From the NCBI RefSeq assembly GCF_001188955.3, contig NZ_JPRF03000014.1, forward strand, positions 124,001 through 188,000: a stretch of 64,000 nt of DNA, written 5' to 3'. Source of the DNA: Kitasatospora aureofaciens (GTDB taxonomy: Bacteria; Actinomycetota; Actinomycetes; Streptomycetales; Streptomycetaceae). This document shows, piece after piece, positions 47,839 to 56,333 of the stretch (the stretch's first letter is position 1; each line of letters starts with the position of its first letter). The translations under genes and the position numbers were made by a program. The notes beneath the pieces were generated by a model. The model worked only from the letters and a program-made list of their open reading frames with translations. It had not been told where the DNA came from and did not search any database.

Positions 47839-50058
47839 ATGTACGGAACTCCAGCGGAACCCACGGAGCCCAAGGAACCCGCCGACCCCGCGGAATCTGC
47901 GGAACCCACCGAACCGGCACTCGCCGAAGCGATGCGCATCGAACAGGCCCACCTCGACCTGCTCTACCGCCACCTGGACACCGCCCGGGAACGCGCCCAC
48001 CGCACCAGCGCCGGCGCCCACCACGGCGCGGCCGCCGGCGGCACCCACCAGGCCCGGCTGGAACGCGAGGTCCGTGCCCGCGAGGCCGCCCGCCACGCCG
48101 CCCGCCTCGACGCGGTGGAACGCGGCCTCTGCTTCGGCCGCCTGGACGAGCGCGACGGCACCGTCCACCACATCGGCCGCACCGGCCTGACCGACGAGGC
48201 GTACGAACCGCTGCTGCTCGACTGGCGCGCCCCCGCCGCCCGCCCGTTCTACACCGCGACCCCCGCCCACCCGGGCACCGTGGTGCGCCGCCGCCACCTG
48301 CACACCGAGGGCCGCACCGTCACCGGTCTGGACGACGAGGCGCTCGACCTCGCCGGGCTGGACGAGTCCGGCCGCCGCGCCCTGGTCGGCGAGGCCGCAC
48401 TGCTCGCCGCACTCGCCCGCGAGCGCACCGGCCGGATGGCTACCGCCGTCGCCACCATCCAGGCCGAGCAGGACCGGGTGATCCGCTCCCCGCTGCCCGG
48501 CGCGCTGGTCGTCCAGGGAGGGCCCGGGACGGGCAAGACCCTCGCCGCCCTGCACCGCGCCGCCTACCTGCTGTTCACCCACCGCGCCGCGCTGGAGCGC
48601 CGCGGCGTGCTGGTCATCGGCCCCACCACGGGCTTCCTGCGCTACATCGAGGAGGTGCTGCCCGCGCTCGGCGAGACCGAGGTGGTGCTGCGCACCGTCG
48701 GCGAACTCTTCCCCGACGTCACCACGGCCCGCACCGACGCCCCTGCCACGGCCGTCGCCAAGGGCGGCCCGTGGATGACCGAGGTGCTCCGGCGCGCCGT
48801 CGCCGCCCACCAGTCGGCGCCCGCCGAGGGCATCGACCTGGGCGACGGGCTGCGCGTCTCCGCCCGCGCGTGCGCCCAGGCCCGGGACGCCGCCCGCGGC
48901 CTGCGGGCGCCGCACAACCGGGCCCGCACCCACTACCTGCGCACCCTGCTGGACGCCCTGGCCATCGCCCAGGCGCTCTCCCTCGGCCGTCCGTACGACG
49001 AGGAGGAGGCGCACTACGCCCCGCGCGAGCTGTGGGCCCGGGAGGACGTCCGCGCCGCGCTCGACCCACTCTGGCCCGCTCTCACCCCGCGGCAGCTCGT
49101 CGAACGGCTCCTCACCGACGGGGAGTTGCTCGCCGAGGTCGCCCCCGAGCACGCGGCCGCCCTGCTCCGCCCGCCCGGCTCGCCCTGGACGGTCGAGGAC
49201 GTCCCGCTGCTGGACGAGGCCGCCGAACTCCTCGGCGACCTCCACCCGACGGACCGGACCGGGTCCGCGACCGGGTTCGCGACCGAGACCTCGACCGAGG
49301 CCGGGGCCGCAACCGAGGACGAGGAAGAACTCGCCTTCGCCCAGGGTGTGTTGACCATCACCGGCCAGACCGACGACGCCCTGCTCGACGCCGCCGCACT
49401 GGCCGGGCGGTTCCGCGAGGACAGCCCGTACCGCTCCACCGCCGAACGCGCCGGCGCCGACCGGACCTGGGCGTACGGCCACGTCGTGGTGGACGAGGCG
49501 CAGGAACTCTCCGCGATGGCCTGGCGCACCGTCCTGCGCCGCATCCCGACCAACTCGCTCACCGTCGTGGGCGATCTCGCCCAGACCGGATCGCCCGCCG
49601 GCGCCCGCAGTTGGGCCCAGATGCTCGACCCGCACCTGCCCGGACGCTGGCGCGAGGAGCGGCTCACCGTGAACTACCGTACGCCGGAGCCGATCATGGC
49701 CCTCGCCGCCGCCGTGCTGCGCACCGCCGCCCCCGGGCAGCAGCCGCCCGAGTCCGCCCGCCCGGGCACCGACCGGCCGCGCGCCGTCCCCGTCCCGGAC
49801 GGCGATTTCGCCGCCGCACTGGCCGAACTTCCCGCGCCTGTCGGCACCTTGGGCGTCATCGCGCCGGACGGAAAGGCACCGGCCCTGGGCGCGCTGACGG
49901 TCACGGCGGCCAAGGGCCTGGAGTTCGACAACGTCGTGGTGGTCGAGCCGGCCGCGCTGGCCCCGCGGGACCTGTACGTCGCACTCACCCGCGCGACCCG
50001 CACGCTCACCCTGCTGCACCACCGGCCGTTGCCACCGGAACTCGCCGGAGCGCTCTGA
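47839..50058 (+). CDS. helR: HelD/HelR-type RNA polymerase recycling motor ATPase
   Basis: This 739-residue UvrD-like ATPase has an N-terminal coiled region (RIEQAHLDLLYRHLDTARER) and DERDGTVHHIGRTGL/PLLLDWRAPAARPFY. Walker A is GGPGTGKT (Lys233), Walker B is VVVDEAQELSAMAW, and late motifs are LTVNYRTPEPIM, TAAKGLEFDNVVVVE and VALTRATRTL. This is the HelD class that binds RNA polymerase and removes stalled complexes; actinomycete HelR members also displace rifamycins. The first 30 residues are Pro/Glu/Ala repeats. It is a single-gene unit with a strong promoter. Confidence 0.85.
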   Translation: MYGTPAEPTEPKEPADPAESAEPTEPALAEAMRIEQAHLDLLYRHLDTARERAHRTSAGAHHGAAAGGTHQARLEREVRAREAARHAARLDAVERGLCFGRLDERDGTVHHIGRTGLTDEAYEPLLLDWRAPAARPFYTATPAHPGTVVRRRHLHTEGRTVTGLDDEALDLAGLDESGRRALVGEAALLAALARERTGRMATAVATIQAEQDRVIRSPLPGALVVQGGPGTGKTLAALHRAAYLLFTHRAALERRGVLVIGPTTGFLRYIEEVLPALGETEVVLRTVGELFPDVTTARTDAPATAVAKGGPWMTEVLRRAVAAHQSAPAEGIDLGDGLRVSARACAQARDAARGLRAPHNRARTHYLRTLLDALAIAQALSLGRPYDEEEAHYAPRELWAREDVRAALDPLWPALTPRQLVERLLTDGELLAEVAPEHAAALLRPPGSPWTVEDVPLLDEAAELLGDLHPTDRTGSATGFATETSTEAGAATEDEEELAFAQGVLTITGQTDDALLDAAALAGRFREDSPYRSTAERAGADRTWAYGHVVVDEAQELSAMAWRTVLRRIPTNSLTVVGDLAQTGSPAGARSWAQMLDPHLPGRWREERLTVNYRTPEPIMALAAAVLRTAAPGQQPPESARPGTDRPRAVPVPDGDFAAALAELPAPVGTLGVIAPDGKAPALGALTVTAAKGLEFDNVVVVEPAALAPRDLYVALTRATRTLTLLHHRPLPPELAGAL

Positions 50059-50077
50059 ACCGCGGGCGGGCGGCCGG

Positions 50078-50536
50078 CTACTGCTGCGCGCCGCCCGTCC
50101 GGCCAGCCAGCACCGGCAGGACCTGCCCGCAGATCGAGTGCAACGCGACCCGCTGCTCGTCGGTCATCGCCTCGAAGGCCTGGTGGGTGCGGGCCATCTC
50201 GCTGCGGATGCGGCTCAGGATGTCCCGGCCCTCGGCCGTGATCACCACGATCTTCACCCGGCGGTCACCGGCGGCCGCCTCCCGGTTGGCCAGGCCCAGC
50301 GACTCCAGCCGGTCCACGATCCCGGTCACGTTCGACGCGTCGCAGCCCAGCCGCCCGGCCAGCGCCCGCATCGGCACCGGCTCCTGCACCGCACCCAGCG
50401 CCTTGGCCTGCGAGGAGGACAGCCCGTGCCGGGCCGCGGCCGCCGCGAAGTCCTGGAAGTACGCGGCGCCGACGGCGGCCAACGCCTCCATCAGTTCGGC
50501 GTTGGTCGGTACGGTCGTCGTCGAGGTCGAACCCAT
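50078..50536 (-). CDS. MarR family transcriptional regulator
   Basis: This 152-residue winged-helix protein has LSSSQAKALGAVQEPVPM, the recognition helix RLGCDASNVTGIVDRLESLG, and the wing ANREAAAGDRRVKIVVITAE. A 17-bp imperfect palindrome lies 22 bp before its start, suiting autoregulation. It is convergent with the HelR-like gene and no obvious target is adjacent. It resembles MarR proteins that respond to phenolic or oxidative signals, but the ligand cannot be told. Confidence 0.88.
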   Translation of the reverse strand: MGSTSTTTVPTNAELMEALAAVGAAYFQDFAAAAARHGLSSSQAKALGAVQEPVPMRALAGRLGCDASNVTGIVDRLESLGLANREAAAGDRRVKIVVITAEGRDILSRIRSEMARTHQAFEAMTDEQRVALHSICGQVLPVLAGRTGGAQQ

Positions 50537-50557
50537 GGGGCCAGCGTACGACCGAGT

Positions 50558-50574
50558 GCTTCAGTAACTCAAGC
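50558..50574. promoter_or_regulatory. MarR operator candidate
   Basis: GCTTCAGT-A-ACTCAAGC is an 8+1+8 inverted repeat with one mismatch. It is centred 30 bp upstream of the MarR start in a locally AT-richer stretch. Confidence 0.5.
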
Positions 50575-50639
50575 TTTGACCACGGCAACCGTCCGCGAGC
50601 CAGCTCACACTCCGCCGGACGAGCAGTCCCGGAAAGTCC

Positions 50640-51068
50640 TCAGAGCACGAGCTGGTCGAACAGCCGCCGCAGTTCGGCGTCCGCGTCCGCCGTCAGCCCG
50701 GTGTGCACCGGCCCCGGCTGGACGATCGCGCTGCGCGGCGCGGTCAGCCAGCGGAACCGCTGCCCGGGGCTGTCCGAGGCCGCCGGACCGGCCTGCGGCC
50801 CGCCCAGGCAGACCGCCTCGATCCCCTGCAGCGCCCGGCGCACCCCCTGCACGTCCGCCACCGGGTCCAGCGCCAGCAGCCGGGCCTGGTCCAGGTGGGT
50901 GCGGGCCGCCAGGTGGGCGCTCTGCCGGCAGTACAGCAGCACCCCCACGTTCACGCACTCGCCCCGCTCGACCCGCGGCACCGCCCGGATCACGGCGTAC
51001 TCGTAGTCGTGCAGCTCGACGACGGCCGGCAGCCCGGCCGACGGTCCGCCCGACAGCGGCTGGTTCAC
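50640..51068 (-). CDS. DUF3037 domain-containing protein
   Basis: This 142-residue protein has the DUF3037 pattern: YEYAVIRAVPRVERGECVNV, GVLLYCRQ, and a C-terminal PGPVHTGLTADADAELRRLF segment. The family is of unknown function and in actinomycetes usually follows a HipA-like kinase gene, as here. The start overlaps the kinase stop by four bases (ATGA), so the two are coupled. A joint role, perhaps as kinase and substrate or cofactor, is inferred. Confidence 0.85.
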   Translation of the reverse strand: MNQPLSGGPSAGLPAVVELHDYEYAVIRAVPRVERGECVNVGVLLYCRQSAHLAARTHLDQARLLALDPVADVQGVRRALQGIEAVCLGGPQAGPAASDSPGQRFRWLTAPRSAIVQPGPVHTGLTADADAELRRLFDQLVL

Positions 51069-51820
51069 GCGGACACCTCCGGCAACCAGTCACGCGGACC
51101 GGCCAGTCGCTCGATCAGCTGGGCGCGATACGCGGCGCGCACGTCCTCGGGCGAGTCGAAGCCGAACTCGTCCACCAGCCACACCTCGGGGATCTGCGCC
51201 ACGGCCGCCTCCACCGCCGCCTCCGCGAGCGGCGCGAGCGCCTTGTCCGCCGCCGCCAAATCCGGCCGGGCCCGCAGCAGCGCGTGGTCGGACGCGTCGT
51301 ACGGGCGGCGCACCCAGCCGGCCGCGCCGGCCCAGTTGTGGTGGAAGATCAGGCTCGCGCCGTGGTCGATCAGCCGCAGACCGCCGGTCGCCACCAGCAG
51401 GTTGGGGTTGCGCCAGGAGCGGTCGACGTTGCCGATCAGCGCGTCGAACCAGAGCACCTGCCCGGCCAGTTCGGGGTCCACCTCGAAGCACAGCGGGTCG
51501 AAGTTGAGCGCGCCGCTGACGAAGGCCATCCCGAGGTTGGTCCCGCCGCTGGCCCGCATCTGGTCCTGGATCTGGTGGTCCGGCTCGCTGCGGGCGAGCA
51601 CCGGGTCCAGGTCGATCGTCACCAGCTCCGGCACCGGCAGCCCGAGCCGCCGCCCCAACTCCCCGGCCAGCACCTCCGCCACCAACGCCTTCCGGCCCTG
51701 CGCCGCACCGACCCATTTCAGCGCGTACAGCCGCCGGTCGTCGGCCTCGACCAGGCCCGGCATCGAGCCGCCTTCTCGCAGTGGCGTCACATAGCGGACC
51801 GCCGTCACCTCGGGGAGCAC
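51065..51820 (-). CDS. HipA-like kinase family protein
   Basis: This 251-residue protein resembles the HipA/PI3-4-kinase-like fold in short form. RLYALKWVGAAQGRKALVAE carries the ATP-binding Lys, DALIGNVDRSWRNPNLLV holds the catalytic Asp loop, and LRLIDHGASLIF matches the metal-binding D-x-G-like segment. It lacks the HipA N-terminal domain, and no HipB-like regulator is adjacent, so it is not a standard hipBA toxin-antitoxin pair. It is coupled to a DUF3037 gene. The target of phosphorylation is unknown. Confidence 0.8.
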   Translation of the reverse strand: MLPEVTAVRYVTPLREGGSMPGLVEADDRRLYALKWVGAAQGRKALVAEVLAGELGRRLGLPVPELVTIDLDPVLARSEPDHQIQDQMRASGGTNLGMAFVSGALNFDPLCFEVDPELAGQVLWFDALIGNVDRSWRNPNLLVATGGLRLIDHGASLIFHHNWAGAAGWVRRPYDASDHALLRARPDLAAADKALAPLAEAAVEAAVAQIPEVWLVDEFGFDSPEDVRAAYRAQLIERLAGPRDWLPEVSA

Positions 51821-51966
51821 GCCCGACAGCTTATCGGTGCCGTCCTCCTCTCCCTTCCCCCCGACCCCTTCCGCCCCGCCCCGGTGGCAGGCCCCGCTGC
51901 TCCGTGCGAGTGTGGCGGACAGTAATGGGGACCTTCCGGTACGACCCGCATGACAAGGGATGAGCG

Positions 51967-53325
51967 ATGGAACGACCTCGGATCCTGATCGTGGGCGGCG
52001 GCTTCGCAGGCCTGGAGTGCGCCCGCCGTCTCGAACGCAAACTCTCGCCGTCGGAGGCCGAGATCACGCTGGTCACGCCGTTCAGCTACCAGCTGTACCT
52101 CCCCCTCCTGCCGCACGTCGCCGCCGGCGTCCTCACCCCGCAGTCCGTGGCCGTGTCCCTGCGCCGGAGCCTGCGCCGCACCCACATCGTCCCCGGCGGC
52201 GCGATCGGCGTGGACCCGGCCTCCAGGGTGTGCGTGGTCCGCAAGGTCACCGACGAGGTGATCGCCCAGAAGTACGACATCCTGGTGCTCGCCCCCGGCA
52301 GCGTCACCCGCACCTTCGACATCCCCGGCCTGACCGACTACGCCCGTGGCATGAAGACGCTCGCCGAGGCGGCCTACGTCCGCGACCACGTGATCGCCCA
52401 ACTCGACCTCGCCTCGGCCACCCTGGACCAGCGGGAGCGCGAGTCCCGGCTGCAGTTCGTGGTGGTCGGCGGCGGCTACGCGGGCACCGAGACGGCCGCC
52501 TGCCTCCAGCGCCTCACCACCGCCGCGGCCCGCCGCTACCCGCGCCTGGACGCCGGCCAGATCAAGTGGCACCTGATCGACATCGCCCCCAAGCTGATGC
52601 CCGAGCTAGGCGACCCGCTGGGCGCCGCCGCCCTGGAGGTGCTGCGGGAGCGCGGCATCGAGGTGTCGCTGGGCGTCTCGGTGGCCGAAGTCGGCGCCGA
52701 GACGGTCAAGTTCACCGACGGCCGGGTGCTCCCCTGCCGCACCCTGATCTGGACGGCCGGCGTGGCCGCGAGCCCGCTGATCGGCACCCTGGACGCGGAG
52801 ACGGTCCGCGGCCGGCTCGCCGTCACGGCGGAGATGCGGGTGCCGCAGTTCGAGGGGGTGTTCGCACTCGGTGACGCGGCCGCCGTCCCGGACCTCGCCA
52901 AGGGCGACGGCGCGGTCTGCCCGCCCACCGCCCAGCACTCGGCCCGTCAGGGCCGCGCGGTGGCCGACAACGTGATCGCCTCGCTCCACAACCAGCCCCT
53001 GGAACCGTACTACCACAAGGACCTGGGCCTGGTGGTCGACCTCGGCGGCAAGGACGCGGTCTCCAAGCCGATAGGCGTCGAACTGCGCGGCGTACCGGCC
53101 CAGTTGGTGGCCCGCGGCTACCACCTGATGGCGATGCGCACCAATGTGGCCAAGCTGCGGGTGGGCGCGAACTGGCTGATGAACGCGACCGCCGGGGACG
53201 ACTTCGTCCGCATCGGCTTCCTCGCCCGCCAGCCGGCCCGGCTCCAGGACTTCGAGTACACCGACGCCTATCTGTCGAGGGACCAGGTCCGCGCCCACGC
53301 CCAGTCCCTGCTGGCCAAGGGCTGA
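51967..53325 (+). CDS. ndh: NAD(P)/FAD-dependent oxidoreductase, type II NADH dehydrogenase-like
   Basis: This 452-residue flavoprotein has the FAD motif ILIVGGGFAGLECARRL, a second Rossmann motif QFVVVGGGYAGTETAACLQR for NADH, and GVFALGDAAAVPD near the FAD end. The quinone-side segment is VCPPTAQHSARQGRAVADN, as in NDH-2. A C-terminal amphipathic part (GYHLMAMRTNVAKLRVGANW) would attach it to the membrane. It passes electrons from NADH to menaquinone without pumping protons. A strong terminator follows. Confidence 0.88.
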   Translation: MERPRILIVGGGFAGLECARRLERKLSPSEAEITLVTPFSYQLYLPLLPHVAAGVLTPQSVAVSLRRSLRRTHIVPGGAIGVDPASRVCVVRKVTDEVIAQKYDILVLAPGSVTRTFDIPGLTDYARGMKTLAEAAYVRDHVIAQLDLASATLDQRERESRLQFVVVGGGYAGTETAACLQRLTTAAARRYPRLDAGQIKWHLIDIAPKLMPELGDPLGAAALEVLRERGIEVSLGVSVAEVGAETVKFTDGRVLPCRTLIWTAGVAASPLIGTLDAETVRGRLAVTAEMRVPQFEGVFALGDAAAVPDLAKGDGAVCPPTAQHSARQGRAVADNVIASLHNQPLEPYYHKDLGLVVDLGGKDAVSKPIGVELRGVPAQLVARGYHLMAMRTNVAKLRVGANWLMNATAGDDFVRIGFLARQPARLQDFEYTDAYLSRDQVRAHAQSLLAKG

Positions 53326-53341
53326 GCGGAGCAGTGCGCCC

Positions 53342-53383
53342 CGGCGCCCCGCCACGGTGAGGAACCACCGCGGCGGGGCGCCG
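53342..53383. terminator. Strong hairpin terminator
   Basis: CGGCGCCCCGCC (53342-53353) pairs perfectly with 53372-53383, with further CGGTG/CACCG pairing inside. It lies after ndh and before the convergent MocR gene. Confidence 0.85.
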
Positions 53384-53455
53384 AAGCACGCGCGGCCGAG
53401 CGCGTGCACCCGTCAGCGCGCCGCCAGGACCAGGGCCCCGTCCCGAGGCCCTGGC

Positions 53456-54790
53456 TCACACCAGCCGGGACCCTCCCCCGCCCGAGCCCAGGACCTCCGC
53501 CAGGTCCTCCGCCAGCCGCCGCGCGTCGGCGGCCTCCAGCCGCGCCGCGGTGAACCGCAGCCCGGGCGGCGACTGGATCCGGTACCGCGCCCCCGGGGCC
53601 GCCACCCAGCCGCGCTGCACCAGCGCCGCCAGCGCCGAGGTCTCGTCCGGCACCGGCACCCAGACGTTCAGCCCGCTCACCCCGTGCGCCTCGATGCCGC
53701 GCGCCGCCAGCTCGCCCAACAGCGCCTCCCGGCGCGTCCGGTAGGCGGCGGCCACGCTCGCGGCGGGCGCCGCGTCGGTGCGCCACAGCTCGGCGACGGT
53801 GCGCTGAAGCAGGTGGCTGACCCAGCCCGCGCCCAGCCGCAGCCGCCCGGCCACCCGCCCGACCGTCTCCTCGTCGCCGACCATCACCGACACCCGCAGG
53901 TCCGGCCCGTACGCCTTGGCGGCCGAGCGCACCACCGCCCAGTGCCGCGGTCCGGCGCCGACCAGCGGGTGGTACGGCTGGTCGACCATGCCGTGCCCGT
54001 GGTCGTCCTCGATCAGCAGCACCCCGGGGTGCCCGGCCAGGACGGCCCGCAGCGCCGCGGCCCGGCGGGCGGTGAGGGCCGCGCCGGTCGGGTTCTGCGC
54101 CCGGCTGGTCACCACCACGGCGCGGGCGCCCTCGGCCAGCGCCGCGGCCAGCGAGTCGGGCAGCAGTCCCTGGTCGTCCAGCCGGACCGGCTCGGGCCGC
54201 AGCCCCATCGCGGGCAGCAGGTCGAGCAGGCTGCCCCAGCCCGGGTCCTCGACCGCCACCGCGTCACCGGGGCGCAGCCAGGCTCCGAGGGCGCGCTCCA
54301 CGGTGTCCAGTGCGCCGGAGGCGACGGCGATCGGGCCGTGCAGCCCGTCGGCCTCGAAGGACGTGCGGGCGAGGTCGAGCAGTCCGGCGTCGATGCGCGG
54401 GTGCCCGTACAGCACGGGTTCGGCCCGCAGGGCCTCGGCGGCGGCCGCGAGGGCCGGGCCGAGGTCGGGCAGCAGGGCCGGGTCGGGGTTGCCGGTGGAC
54501 AGGTCGCTGGCCTGGGCGGGGACGGGGATGCGGATCAGGTCGCGCGGGGTGAGCGCGGGCCTGGGGAGGATCCGGCTGCCCTTGCGGCCGGCCGTCTCGA
54601 TCACGCCGCGGTCGCGCAGCAACCGGTACGCCGCGGCCACGGTGTTCGGGTTGACGCCGAGTTCGGCGGCGAGGTCGCGCAGCGGGGGCAGCGCGGTTCC
54701 TGGTGCGAGCTGCCCGCTGCTCACGCCCTGTTCGATGTGGGCCGCGATTTCGCTGGCGCGTCGCCCTTTCAGCGGATAGTCTCCTAGCAC
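53456..54790 (-). CDS. MocR-type GntR regulator with aminotransferase domain
   Basis: This 444-residue protein joins a GntR winged helix (EIAAHIEQGVSSGQLAPGTA, LAAELGVNPNTVAAAYRLLR) to a fold-type I aminotransferase-like domain. The latter contains VTSRAQNPTGAALTARR, LLIEDDHGHGM and RSAAKAYGPDLRVSVMVG, where Lys in SAAKAYGPDLR is the PLP-binding site. MocR proteins use PLP or an amino-acid adduct as effector. The GTG start is preceded by TAATCT only five bases away, suggesting a leaderless mRNA. It is divergent from two flavin-binding genes that are the probable targets. Confidence 0.9.
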   Translation of the reverse strand: MLGDYPLKGRRASEIAAHIEQGVSSGQLAPGTALPPLRDLAAELGVNPNTVAAAYRLLRDRGVIETAGRKGSRILPRPALTPRDLIRIPVPAQASDLSTGNPDPALLPDLGPALAAAAEALRAEPVLYGHPRIDAGLLDLARTSFEADGLHGPIAVASGALDTVERALGAWLRPGDAVAVEDPGWGSLLDLLPAMGLRPEPVRLDDQGLLPDSLAAALAEGARAVVVTSRAQNPTGAALTARRAAALRAVLAGHPGVLLIEDDHGHGMVDQPYHPLVGAGPRHWAVVRSAAKAYGPDLRVSVMVGDEETVGRVAGRLRLGAGWVSHLLQRTVAELWRTDAAPAASVAAAYRTRREALLGELAARGIEAHGVSGLNVWVPVPDETSALAALVQRGWVAAPGARYRIQSPPGLRFTAARLEAADARRLAEDLAEVLGSGGGGSRLV

Positions 54791-54812
54791 AAAGCAGATT
54801 ATGCACTAGTAC
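54784..54812. promoter_or_regulatory. MocR operator candidate with direct repeats
   Basis: CTAGCAC (54784-54790) and CTAGTAC (54806-54812) are direct repeats 22 bp apart, about two helical turns, in the 34-bp spacer between divergent genes. The second copy is part of a near-palindrome TGCACTAGTACA. MocR regulators such as GabR and PdxR bind direct repeats of this kind. Confidence 0.55.
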
Positions 54813-54824
54813 ATAGAGGTTGTC

Positions 54825-55499
54825 ATGTCGACCACGCCGACGAACACCGGTGACACCAGCTACTCCCGCACGCCGCGCACCACCCCCACCCGTTACAAGG
54901 ACCGCGCCACCTGGGAGAAGGAGGCGATCCACGCCATCCTCGACGAGGCCTACGTCTGCCATCTCGGGTTCGTCGCCGACGGCGCCCCCGTCGTCCTCCC
55001 GACGGTCTTCGCCCGGGTCGGCAGCCGGCTCTACGTCCACGGCTCCACCGGCAGCCGTCCGATGCGCGGCGCCTCCGACGAGCAGGGCATGCAGGTCTGC
55101 GTCACCGTCACCCACGTCGACGCCCTGGTGCTGACCAAGTCCGCGTTCAACCACTCGGTGAACTTCCGCTCGGTGGTCGCCCACGGCACCGCGTACCAAG
55201 TCACCGACCCCGAGGAGCTGGACGTCGCGCTGGCCGCTCTGGTCGACCAGGTCGTCCCGGGCCGCTCCGGGGGGATCCGCCCGGCCAACCCCAAGGAGCT
55301 CGCCGCCACCGCCGTGATCCGGCTGGAGCTCGACGAGGTCTCGGCCAAGACCCGCTCGGACGGCGCCAACGACGACCCGGAGGACGCCGACCTGCCGCAC
55401 TGGTCCGGCATCGTCCCGGTCACCACCGTGCACGGCACCCCCGAGCCGTACGACCGGAACATCCCGCTCCCCGCGCACATGCGCCGCTTCCCGCGCTGA
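54825..55499 (+). CDS. Pyridoxamine 5'-phosphate oxidase-like flavin-binding protein
   Basis: This 224-residue protein has the split-barrel fold: ILDEAYVCHLGFVADGAPVV, FARVGSRLYVHGSTGS, VCVTVTHVDALVLTKSAF and NFRSVVAHGTAYQV. This is the pattern of the PNPOx-like FMN_bind_2/Nim group, which includes nitroimidazole reductases. The last part (DADLPHWSGIVPVTTVHG) is conserved in actinomycete members. It is divergent from the MocR regulator and 13 bp upstream of a second FMN-binding gene, with which it forms an operon. Confidence 0.88.
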   Translation: MSTTPTNTGDTSYSRTPRTTPTRYKDRATWEKEAIHAILDEAYVCHLGFVADGAPVVLPTVFARVGSRLYVHGSTGSRPMRGASDEQGMQVCVTVTHVDALVLTKSAFNHSVNFRSVVAHGTAYQVTDPEELDVALAALVDQVVPGRSGGIRPANPKELAATAVIRLELDEVSAKTRSDGANDDPEDADLPHWSGIVPVTTVHGTPEPYDRNIPLPAHMRRFPR

Positions 55500-55512
55500 G
55501 GAAGGCCCACCG

Positions 55513-56217
55513 ATGCTGATCAGGTCCTGGGACCGCGGCGACGAGGACGAATGGCGAGCCTGGCTGGCCGAGGGCCGCGACTTCGGCCTGCTCGCCGCCA
55601 ACGGCGGCCCCGACGAGGGCCCGGTGCTCGTCCCCACGCACTTCCTGCTGGACGCCGGGCGCGGCGAGATCCTGCTCCACCTCGCCACGCCCAACCCGCT
55701 GCTGGCAGCCGTCCGGGCCGACCCGAACGTCACCCTCGCGGTCACCGACGGCTACGCCTTCGCCCCCGGGCACTGGCGCGGTGAGCCCGGCACGCCCACC
55801 AGTTACTACGCCTCCGTCCACTTCCACTGCACCGCCGAGGTGGTCGAGTCCGCCGAGGGCAAGGCGGAGATCCTCAACCGCCAGCTGGCGCACTTCCAGC
55901 CGGAGACCCCGGACGTGCGGGTGGTCCCCGGCGCGAACGAGTTCGGCCGGCTGCTGTCCGGCCTGCGCGGGCTCCGCCTGACGGTCCGCGAGGTGCGCGC
56001 CAAGTTCAAGTACGACGACAAGAAGCCCGCCGAGGCGCAGTACGCGATCGCCGACCGGCTCGCCGAGCGCGCCGAGGGTCCGCCCGGTCGCCGCGACCAG
56101 GACGCCGCCGCCCGCACCCAGTTGCTGCGCCGCCACCAGCGGCGCATCGCCCGGGCGGGTGGCGCCCCCGGAGCGGCCGGCGCGCGGCGCACGTCCAGGC
56201 CCCACGCCGCCGACTGA
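55513..56217 (+). CDS. FMN-binding protein of the PaiB-like negative regulator family
   Basis: This 234-residue protein starts MLIRSWDRGDEDEWRAWLAE and has VLVPTHFLLD, ILLHLATPNPLLAAV, TSYYASVHFHCTAEVV and LRLTVREVRAKFKYDDKKP. The last segment is the conserved Lys-rich end of the PaiB/FMN-binding split-barrel family. The C-terminal 50 residues are Arg/Ala-rich. Members bind flavin or haem and some act on protease or sporulation gene expression in Bacillus. It is second in an operon controlled by the divergent MocR. Confidence 0.82.
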   Translation: MLIRSWDRGDEDEWRAWLAEGRDFGLLAANGGPDEGPVLVPTHFLLDAGRGEILLHLATPNPLLAAVRADPNVTLAVTDGYAFAPGHWRGEPGTPTSYYASVHFHCTAEVVESAEGKAEILNRQLAHFQPETPDVRVVPGANEFGRLLSGLRGLRLTVREVRAKFKYDDKKPAEAQYAIADRLAERAEGPPGRRDQDAAARTQLLRRHQRRIARAGGAPGAAGARRTSRPHAAD

Positions 56218-56333
56218 CTCCGTTTCACCCGTTCGGGTCCCCAACGCGGGCAGGCCGGCCGCCGCGCTGCTCGAATGTGAGACGAGTCCTGCCCAGCCGT
56301 CAGAAGCGGGCCCGTCCACCTCGGGGAGCGCGC

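Noticed and set aside
51065-51820. A classical hipBA toxin-antitoxin system
   Set aside because: The kinase lacks the HipA N-terminal domain and no HipB-type helix-turn-helix gene is adjacent.
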